DNA from: Talinum fruticosum
Lineage: Eukaryota; Streptophyta; Magnoliopsida; Caryophyllales; Talinaceae
Reading direction: 5' to 3'
Assembly: GCA_021018815.1 (NCBI GenBank)
Contig: JAITYX010000028.1
Span: 3,365,001-3,429,000 of the forward strand
DNA: 64,000 bases
Positions 56,977 through 64,000 of the stretch are shown piece by piece. A program made the translations under genes and the position numbers. Below the pieces are notes generated by a model. That model ran no database searches. It saw nothing but the letters and a program-made list of their open reading frames with translations, and was not told the DNA's origin. How positions within the stretch are numbered: position 1 is the stretch's first letter; every line of letters starts with the position of its first letter.

Positions 56977-57470
56977 CTAAGTACAATATTATTATTGATA
57001 ATAATAATTTTCATATTATAGGAAAATTATATCCAGTTGATGCTGGTTTCATGACTAAGAGCACATTAGGCATATGTTAGCACTTAAAGGAGTACTCAAG
57101 AAATCCACCTCAAAATTCTTGAGAATTATTCAATCTCCGACATGCTCACTATGTAATGGAATAAATGTTTTAGAATTTAGAAAAATCATTTTGTTATAAT
57201 AGAAAGTGGAGTTGAACCTAGATTTAATCTTCAATTACAAAAATAAATCATAATAGTTTGTTGTATTATACACAATTATTTAATGGGTATGGATCCATAT
57301 TTAGATCTTATTAAGGAAGTAGAAAATGAGATTGCAAACCAAATGATCGCATAGTTGAGTACCAAGAAGATATAGAAAACAATGAAGAAAAAAAATAATG
57401 AATGGATAAGAGATTGTATTTCAGCAGCAATGTGGAGGGATTACACTAGTTCGTCTTAGGTTATGAGTTG
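56220..57470 (+). pseudogene. PIF/Harbinger transposase (HARBI1-like)
   Basis: DDE nuclease of the PIF/Harbinger superfamily. In order: 'CAPAFMKLYNILQKEGELQQ' and 'TRRVSVEEQVAKLLYIVGQN' (56308-56430), 'ANFEWFGETISRYFHSVLKA'-like text in a second frame (about 56450-56512; the Ala-Asn is uncertain), 'CRAIDVTYI' with the first catalytic Asp (56696-56722), 'YPTQNVLVVC' (56760-56790), 'LPSWEASVSDYRILKDALRR' (56819-56878), then an intron, then 'GKLYPVDAGFM' with the second Asp (57022-57054), 'LKEYSRNPPQNS' and 'ELFNLRHAH' (57084-57150), and the tail 'EVENEIANQ' and 'RDCISAAMWRDYTS' (57318-57452). The Glu region (HASLRNVIERVFG in relatives) is corrupted. Several stops and shifts. Confidence 0.9.
56903..57021 (+). 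other. Intron in the PIF transposase, filled by a (TA)n repeat
   Basis: Donor AAAG|GTAATA at 56902/56903 and acceptor ATTATAG|GA at 57021/57022. Joining the exons restores the codons for PKGKLYPVDAGF without gap or frame change, and the order matches the HARBI1-like consensus. About 65 of the 119 bases (56907-56971) are TA dinucleotides, so the repeat expanded inside the intron and not in coding sequence. Confidence 0.8.
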
Positions 57471-57600
57471 CAAGGATCATTTTTATTTTATATTTTGATT
57501 TTGATTGTTTTAGCATATTTGTGTGAACTTCTTCATATTATCCATCTATGAATGTTTCTACCCTATGCTTTTGTTTTAAAATTTTTCACTTTGACATTAA
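57471..57600 (+). other. Spacer between the two PIF genes
   Basis: AT-rich; holds the end of the transposase gene and the start of the next ORF, whose first codon I could not fix. Confidence 0.4.
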
Positions 57601-58330
57601 TTTATTTTTGTCTTTCCGATCTAAAACATGGTTAAAAGAAAAAAAGAATGCAACACTTGCACCTACTTTAGCTGATTCCGGTGTTGTTGTGAGCTCCGAT
57701 TGTATGCTAGCATGGTTAACCGCTATGAATGGTGCTCTTATAGGCGCCTTGCTGAAATGGGAAATAGGGGTAATGAAAATTTTACATCATATGGTTATAA
57801 GAATATTGTCATGGAAATGAGAGAAATGTTCCCCAACAAAGTGTTCAATAACGAGAAAATTAAAAATTGATAGAAGCACATTGAAAATAAATTTGGACCC
57901 ATTTATGATATTTTCAAGGGTGGAGGGAGTGGTTTTTTCTTCATCTCTCGCACTTTAACTTGTGAAGCTAAGAATGAAATTTGGGAAGAGCTAATTAAGG
58001 TATATTCCTCATTTAGTTGATTTTGAATTATTTTTCATCGGATCGACAAGAGTTACTAACTACTCATGTGCATATTTTCCTCCTATTATTTGAGGATAAA
58101 CCTTGTGTTGTTGATTTACGAGGAAAGACAATTTGTAAATATTACAAGTTTGTTACACTTTATGGGTAAAGAAGAGCAGCTGAAGATGGAGATGAAACAA
58201 CTACCGAAATGAGAGTGAGGCTTGATAATGAGACAAATATATATATAATTGATGAGATTGGCCATCTTGTATCTCAAAATGAAATTATACTCGGAGAATG
58301 TGGATAACTTAAACATTGGACATGGTAGAG
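57600..58330 (+). pseudogene. PIF/Harbinger ORF1, Myb/SANT-like DNA-binding protein
   Basis: Companion gene of PIF elements, which helps the transposase bind DNA and enter the nucleus in the family. Readable: 'WLTAMNGALIGALL' (57710-57751), 'GNRGNENFTSYGYKNIVMEM' (57761-57820), 'NNEKIKN' (57849-57869), 'FGPIYDIFKGGGSGFF' (57893-57940), 'CEAKNEIWEELIK' (57961-57999), then after a possible intron 'KYYKFVTLYG' (58137-58166) and 'IDEIGHLVSQNEI' (58249-58287). This is the Myb/SANT-like (PF12776-type) pattern. Stops occur at about 57870 and 58167. It follows the transposase on the same strand. Confidence 0.82.
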
Positions 58331-59006
58331 GGAAAACTCACCTCATGAAAAATATACTGAAGGTAAACCTTCATCTAAAAGGATAAAATGAAAAGGAAAA
58401 TTATCTAGAGAAGATGAGATTATAATGATGAATAAAGGGTGAGACAATATAGCTGATGCCATTAAGGTATGTGCTTTCGAGATAGGAAAGTTGAATTAGA
58501 AGGCAATATTAGAATATGGGATTTGGATTTGTTGGGTGAATTGGATATTCAAGGAGAAGCAATGGGCATAACACATCTTTTCCTCGTGAAGAATCTCGAC
58601 ATGCTACAAACTTTGCTTGGATGCCTAATCGAGAATCACAAGGATCTTTTACATCATATGTAGCCTACTGTTTTGGTGCAAATTATTAGCTTAAGTATCT
58701 TTTTTGGATTCATAATTATGATGAATCAAGCAGATGATATATATGTTAATCACCGTAAATATGTATATGTGGAATTGATATGTTTATCGTTACCCTAGTT
58801 TTGATTATTTACTCTTTTATTTTGGATGCTTATACTATTTGATTTGTTTATGTTTTTTTTACTTTGGATAATACCTTACAAATGTCAAATATAATTAATA
58901 AAAAAATGAACATATTTTTGGTGGAATGTTGCTAGGGAATCACCTCATTGTACCGAATTTAAATTCGTTATTTTTAATTTAAAGTGGTGATAGTGGTAGT
59001 AGTAGC
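58331..59006 (+). other. PIF/Harbinger 3' region
   Basis: Contains an open segment at 58469-58663 that may be the tail of the Myb/SANT-like ORF, without recognisable motif. The rest is AT-rich. Confidence 0.4.

Positions 59007-59084
<78 letters not shown>
59007..59084. repeat. (AAT)n microsatellite, about 26 units
   Basis: Uninterrupted AAT repeat, preceded by a short GTA/GTG-rich stretch. Located just inside the right end of the PIF element. Confidence 0.97.
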
Positions 59085-59085
<1 letters not shown>

Positions 59086-59091
59086 TATTTC

Positions 59092-59135
59092 CGTTCCACT
59101 CCCTTCCCCTTCCTTTTTAATCCAAACAAGTGATA
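59092..59135. mobile_element. Right terminus of the PIF/Harbinger-type element
   Basis: 'ctcccttccccttcctttttaatccaaaca' region is the inverted partner of the left end at 25914-25947. The exact outer base and the 3-bp duplication are not settled (candidate flanks TAA and ATA differ). Confidence 0.6.
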
Positions 59136-59499
59136 TTGGGTGTAGGAACCAACGACCCCATCCCTCGTAGGGGCAGGGACCGTTGTTTCCTCATGAAGCT
59201 TCGACTATCTTTAATTTGCTAAGATTATTTTGGTTTTTAAAGATTATTTTTATTGGCAAAGTGGAGTGCATGTCTTATTAAGATGACTTTTTAGAATTAA
59301 GTTTTTGAAAGAATTTGGGTGAAAATGGGATTAATAGACAATTTTTATTAATAATCTTAATATAAGAAAACAAAGCTTAGAAAAGATTTTGAAAGAGACT
59401 CAGTAGATCTTAAACCGAGAATCTGGTGTTCGGGGGTGAAGGTACGAAATAAGGTGAATGCCATTCATTCCCCCGTCTTATTCTCAATTTTTTAGCATT
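59136..59499. other. Non-coding, possible gypsy leader fragment
   Basis: No ORF. The stretch 'gagaatctggtgttcgggggtgaaggtacgaaataaggtgaatgcc' area (59420-59462) resembles leader sequence of Tat-type gypsy elements as I remember it; this is weak. Confidence 0.3.
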
Positions 59500-59969
59500 C
59501 AACTCTATACTTAGAATTCTTAACTTTTGAGTGGAACTAAGAAGTCTTTAATTACTCTCATTTATTACTACTCAATTCTTCTATATTTCCCTTGATCGAG
59601 CCTTAAGGGATAACTCATCTCAATTGTACCTAGATATGAAAGGTATCTAAGCTAGGAAGTATTTGGGTATACAAGGTAGCTTTTGTTATTAGGAAAACTT
59701 GTATTGAATTGTCGAAGGGAACAAGTGGAAAAGTCGGTTCTTGTATTTTGTAGATTCAAAATATTGGATATGATACTAGCCATGGTTTTCTACGCTAGAG
59801 GGTTTCCATGTAAAAATATTATGCCCTTCTCTTTCTGAGTCCCATATAGACTCAAGCACTTATTTTTGAGTTCGACCTAAGCACAAAATTTTATTTTTCC
59901 ACAAAATTTCCTTCACACCCTATTCACCCTTCTTCGGGGTGATTCGGACTCTCATAGCTCAAACCTTCA
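59500..59969 (+). repeat. Truncated 5' LTR of copia element K
   Basis: Only the 3' third of a SIRE-type LTR can be recognised: 'cccttgatcgagccttaaggg' near 59590, 'aggaagtatt' near 59654, the 'caccctattcaccc' block near 59915 and the end CTCAAACCTTCA at 59969. The U3 and TATA region is absent or unrecognisable. The left limit is approximate. Confidence 0.7.
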
Positions 59970-59971
59970 AC

Positions 59972-59983
59972 TGATATCAAAAC
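59972..59983 (+). other. Degraded primer binding site of element K
   Basis: TGATATCAAAAC, at the spacing expected after the LTR end, compared with TGGTATCAGAGC. Confidence 0.6.
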
Positions 59984-60028
59984 ATAACCTTTCAATACAA
60001 GTATAACAATCCAAGGTCTAAAGATAAA

Positions 60029-60965
60029 ATGACTCGTAACTATGGAGAGTTTGATGAGCGAAGGTCTTTCACTAGGTTGCAAAAGTTCAAAGGGTGCAAC
60101 TTTGCCCACTGGAAGAAAATCATACAATGTTTCATCCATGACTACGACAAAGAAGTTTGGGGAATCATCCGTAATGGAAACTATATTACCACCAAGTTGG
60201 ATGGGACCTGAACTATAGCTAAGGTGAAGTCATAATTCACTTCGAAAAGAATGAAAAGTACAGAAAGAACTTCAAGGCCATAGACATACTTATGTGCACC
60301 ATAGATGCCTCAAAATACAACAGAGTATCCGTCTGTGACACAAAAAGGAAGTGTGGGATACTCTTGTCACCACCTATGAACGCACAAGTCAAGTGAGACA
60401 AGCAAAGATAAGTTAGTATCTCCACCAAGAGGCTGATCACAACATAACTCGGATGTACATTCGGTCCACTCGAAACTGTCAACAATCTTAAATATCTTAG
60501 GAAGAAAATGTCTAATTAGGAGATTGTCGGAAAGATTATGAGGAGTATTCCAAAGAGAAGATAGAGACCAAAGGTGACAACTATTGAGGAGGCTGAGGAC
60601 CTCACCTAGATCCGGATGAGCTCATTGGGAAGTTTCTTATCCATGACTTACATCTAGAGGAAGAAGAATTTGAGGTGAACACCAAACAAAACATTGCTCT
60701 TAAAGCCTTAGAGGAACCTGGTCCAAGATTGAGCTCATTAGACTCTAAAGAAGATTCCATGGCACTTCGGCTAGAGGCTTCAAAAAGATGATGAAGTATA
60801 CGAAGTGGCGAGAAGAGGACAAAGCATGTGATCTTCAAGAAGGAGAAGAAAGGTAAATTCCCATCCCCTTCAAATTTGTCTTTAACTAAAACTTCGGATG
60901 TTTTAAATGTGGAAGCAAGGAACATATCGGCAAAGATGGCCCAAAAAGAAGAATGCATATGCTAA
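60029..60965 (+). pseudogene. Copia gag of element K
   Basis: ATG at 60029: 'MTRNYGEFDERRSFTRLQKF' then 'HWKKIIQCFIHDYDKEVWGI', 60 codons to a stop. The UBN2-like core is decayed; 'AMDI' to 'YERTSQVRQAKIS' equivalents lie at 60270-60415. The zinc knuckle CFKCGSKEHIGKDG at about 60897-60938 has lost its last Cys (Gly instead). Sequence homologous to pol does not follow: the element breaks off near 60965. Confidence 0.8.
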
Positions 60966-60969
60966 ATTA

Positions 60970-61492
60970 TTGAGATTAACTAAAACAAAATGCATATGCT
61001 TGATCAAGTAATTAATTTCATACAATAAACTCGCCTTAAAGAGGAATTAATGCGATAATTCATTTTCGATTAGAACATTAAGTCGAGTGCTTAGAATATG
61101 AAGTTTTTGTGAAATTATTTACTCATTTCATCTTTCCGAGTTAAGGCTAAGTAGATCAGCAACTAAGTTAAATGTATTATACTAAATAGATGGTTTCCGA
61201 GTGAGCCAAACAGAGATAAAAACTTAAAAAAGACTTAAAGAGGAATTAACACAACAATTCATTTTCGGTTACAACATTGAGTCGATGCTAAGAATATAAA
61301 GCGTTTGTGAAATTATTTACTCATGTCATCTTTCCGAGTTGTGTCCGAGTAGGTCGAAACTCGAGTTAAATGCGTTATACTCGAATAGATGTTTTCCGAG
61401 TGGGCCAGACAGAGTTGAAAACTTAAAGATGAGCTTCTTAAATACTTAGAATGACTTAAAATCAAAACCATAGAGAGATAGAGAGTTATACC
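60970..61492 (-). repeat. Copia LTR remnant (minus) with an internal ~190-bp tandem duplication
   Basis: Minus-orientation LTR sequence ending with the U3 start pattern 'gagttatacccga' at 61492. Two copies of a block starting 'cttaaagaggaattaa' are at 61032 and 61225, each containing 'aatt(c/t)attttcg(a/g)tta', 'gtgaaattatttactcat' and a 'tttccgagt' end. No coding signal. Confidence 0.65.
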
Positions 61493-63090
61493 CGAAGGTT
61501 TGCTCTGGGAGAGTCCGAGTCACCCTAGAGGGGGTGAATAGGATGTGGAAGAGATCTTGTGGAAATTCAAACTCTTTTGCTAGGTAAAATACAGTAATGT
61601 AGTTCCGAGTCAAAATAGAGTCGGAAAAGTAGAGACTCGGAAAGACTGAATAGATAGAAATGGCAAGAAAAGCAAATGCTTTAAGACGAGTCCGAGTCTA
61701 GAATGAACTCGGAAAGTAAACACTTAGAGATTACGTGGAAACCCTCCTGGGCGAGAAAACCACGGACCGTGTCAATCCGGACATGAAGTCAAATCCACTA
61801 TTTTGAGTCCACAAAATACCGTGAACTGACCGAACTCGAGTTGCTCCCTTAGACAACTCTTTACAAGTTTTCCTAGACTCGAAATTCCCTTATCCGATCT
61901 AGTACTTCCTAGCTGAGATAACCCTTACAGGTAGGGACAACTTAAGCTGAGTTCACCCTTACGGCTTAGTCAAGGGACCTTACAAAGAAAGTAAGAAAGA
62001 GTTTGTAATCGAGTACAAGACCTTACAACTCGGAAGGTAATGAATTGCGAGAATAGGAGTTGTAAGTAGAAGATTGAGAATGAATACAAATACTTTGCAC
62101 AAGTACGTATATTAACAATAAGTTCGGCAATCTTCATGTCTTGTGAAGTAGCTTCTATTTATAGATGACCAGGCAGAGTAGCCGTTATCTTCATCTCGCT
62201 GACTGAGAGTCCTCTCGTGACCGTTGATAGAAGCTTTACGAGTCACTCGAAAGTATCCGTTGTAATGTGAACATTGGACAACGGTTTAACTCTCTTGGAA
62301 GTCCCAAAACTACTAGCGGTGTCTTGAGAGATAAGGTGAAAACCACCGTTAAGCTTGGTGTCTCGGTTTTCCAGATTTGGAAACAGACAGCTCGACACTA
62401 TCTTGTGGGACTGGAGTAGAGAAGGTGAAAAGTCATGTCTGCTGGTGATTTGACGTTTTGAAGCCGGTTACTTTTGTGATTTGAAAAGTGTATCCTCGTT
62501 TAAATAACCTACAAAAGTAAAGCAATTTTGGTTCTCAAAGTATGAAATACTTTGGTCCAAGATTAGACACGAGATAATAAAATAATTATGATAATTAATC
62601 AACTAATTATCCGAGTCGGAAGAGAAGTGGAATTTTTGAGTCTAATAACTATATAACTCAAAATTCCTTCTGACTTAGTCTAAGCGATAGATCAAGATAA
62701 GTAAAGAATATCGAGTGAGATAACTTGATATAGACTAAGTATAAAACAGACTAGAGGTACCGACTCTAATGAAATAGAGCTTATAATCGAAGCCAAATTC
62801 TAAGTGAGAGAAGGTGAAACACTAGTCCACTCAATCTGCGATAAATCCGAGTGATGTTGGACTCGGAACAAAGAATCGGTTTTCGAGTCACTTAAAGAAG
62901 CGCAATAAACACATGAAGTGCAAGTTGTAGTACTTAGAGAAGATACCATTTCATTTAGAAAAGTTTTTAAAACACGAGAGAATGCCTTGGAATCAAAACT
63001 CTATAAATACGAGATGGTTATTCCTGATTCATGTAATGTAACTCGAAATGCGTTGAGCGAGTGTCCGAGTCTTCAATACCCGAGTCTTCA
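61493..63090 (-). repeat. 3' LTR of copia element L
   Basis: Minus orientation, 1598 bp, from CGAAGGTTTGCTC (TGAAGGTTTGCTC with the first base changed) to CGAGTCTTCA. A reversed PPT follows. The TATA-like 'tctatttatagatg' is at 62154-62167. It is more similar by eye to LTRs of element A than to those of B. Confidence 0.88.
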
Positions 63091-63108
63091 ATCTCCCCTT
63101 TTTGATGA
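63091..63108 (-). other. Polypurine tract of element L
   Basis: Plus strand 'atctccccttttttgatg'-type sequence (minus AAAAGGGGAGAT) directly after the LTR. Its presence makes this the 3' LTR of a minus-strand element that continues beyond the window. Confidence 0.88.
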
Positions 63109-63539
63109 AAGGCATTCCATACTTAAGATAGAAGCTAACACATCATAAAGTGAAGTTTTCATTATATTTTGATGAGAGCAAAAACAATATTAAACGAGAA
63201 TATCGAGTGCTTTTGATCATATATAACTCATAACATACTTATTGAAGTATCATAGCATATTATAACATACTTATTATAGAATTATGAGCAGTGATGAAAT
63301 TTATCGGAGTAAATAAGAGAGATAGCTCATATATGCTCGTAAATAAGAACATTTCATTAAAAGTCGACAAGTTTATACAAAGATACTAAAAAAACTTAAA
63401 TAAAGAACTCCCCTGAACCAAACATCTATCTTTTCTCTCCCCTATGCATTTTATCAAAATAAGAAAGGGAGGAGGAATTATCAATAAAGGACAAAGATGT
63501 TAGACAAAAAAAAATTAGAAATTAAGATGGAGGAGGAGC
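63109..63539 (-). other. 3' untranslated region of element L
   Basis: AT-rich spacer corresponding to 43901-44224 of element A. No coding signal. Confidence 0.55.
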
Positions 63540-64000
63540 AGTCTTGGATCTTCTCTCTCGGACGTGGTGAATATGATCTTCTTAACGCTTGATCATCTCC
63601 TTGAGCTTAGCAACTAAGGCTTGACTCCGGTGAATCCGAGTCCGAGCCTTGCTCTAGAACCGAGACAGAATAGGCATGAAAGCCCGGAAGGCTCCGAGAG
63701 TTGACTGTAACTCTTTGACGAGAGCAACAAATTGAGTAGCCACCTTTGAAGTAAGTTGAGAGAAGGGGCAAGTTAGGAGGATGAAGGTCCAGCGAGTCGA
63801 AGGGGATACTTAGAATCTTTCCGAGTCCGAGGAGGCGTTGGGGGGGAGGGCAAGTTCAGAAATGTGAACCTAGACTTCAGCCTGTATTTCCTGGTAGCCT
63901 AGGCCAATGATTTCATCTCTCGCTACACGGACAGCGAGGCTGTTAGGGTTCTCTTTGTAGGGATAGAAGGAAAAGATCAACCTCATACCCTTCAAGGATA
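63540..64000 (-). pseudogene. ORF3 (env-like/extra ORF) of element L, partial
   Basis: Minus strand, cut by the window end. From 64000 downward it reads 'EGYEVDLFLLSL' (63959-63992), 'NSLAVRVARDEIIGLGYQEI' (63884-63950) and 'VHISELAL' (63850-63875), matching 'EGYEVDLFP', 'NAVSEAAIVVGKKELRGYGY' and 'VHNSEP' of element A (42776-43030). Proline and charged segments follow. Frames are broken. It is the fourth copy of this ORF in the window. Confidence 0.75.

Overview
The window is angiosperm nuclear DNA of a transposon-nest type. Evidence: Ty1-copia elements of the SIRE/Maximus type with an extra ORF after pol, a Ty3-gypsy element of the Tat type, a plant LINE, an En/Spm (CACTA) element with a TNP2-type transposase, and a PIF/Harbinger element with transposase and Myb/SANT-like ORFs. 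I saw no intact host gene, tRNA, rRNA or CRISPR. The species cannot be named from the sequence. Nearly every coding region is broken by stops and frameshifts, so most coding calls are pseudogenes recognised by family motifs.

Left block (1-23960), outermost to innermost: an antisense LINE (19375-23746 and beyond) is cut in its endonuclease by a copia solo LTR (19705-21269) and, further along, by a minus-strand Tat-like gypsy element (about 5816-19374). That gypsy element carries an antisense extra ORF next to its 3' end (5821-6412), a copia solo LTR in gag with a perfect 5-bp duplication (14846-16337), and an AT-rich block duplicated in tandem (about 11860-14682). Its 3' side is interrupted by the 3' end of a plus-strand copia element E (3300-5815), which is itself interrupted by the 3' end of a related element D (1-3299).

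Middle block (about 25905-59135): a PIF/Harbinger element contains a CACTA element (25995-54732, 3-bp duplication GTG, inverted CACTA ends, matching subterminal repeats). The CACTA transposase gene is split by a minus-strand copia element B (31662-52827). B holds a full-length plus-strand copia element A in its integrase (34988-45766, duplication AATTC) and a 2.9-kb gypsy-type solo LTR in its own 5' LTR (49482-52391, duplication GGAAT). This gives a relative insertion order: PIF, then CACTA, then B, then A and the gypsy LTR.

Right block (59136-64000): a truncated copia 5' LTR plus gag (K), a copia LTR remnant fused head-to-tail to a minus-strand LTR (61493-63090), and the 3' part of that element's extra ORF running off the window.

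Element A is the most complete: LTRs, PBS, gag, protease, integrase, RT, RNase H, a TATA-bearing spacer, the extra ORF, PPT, LTR. Its two LTRs differ at only about 20-25 positions by eye, yet its ORFs carry many frameshifts.
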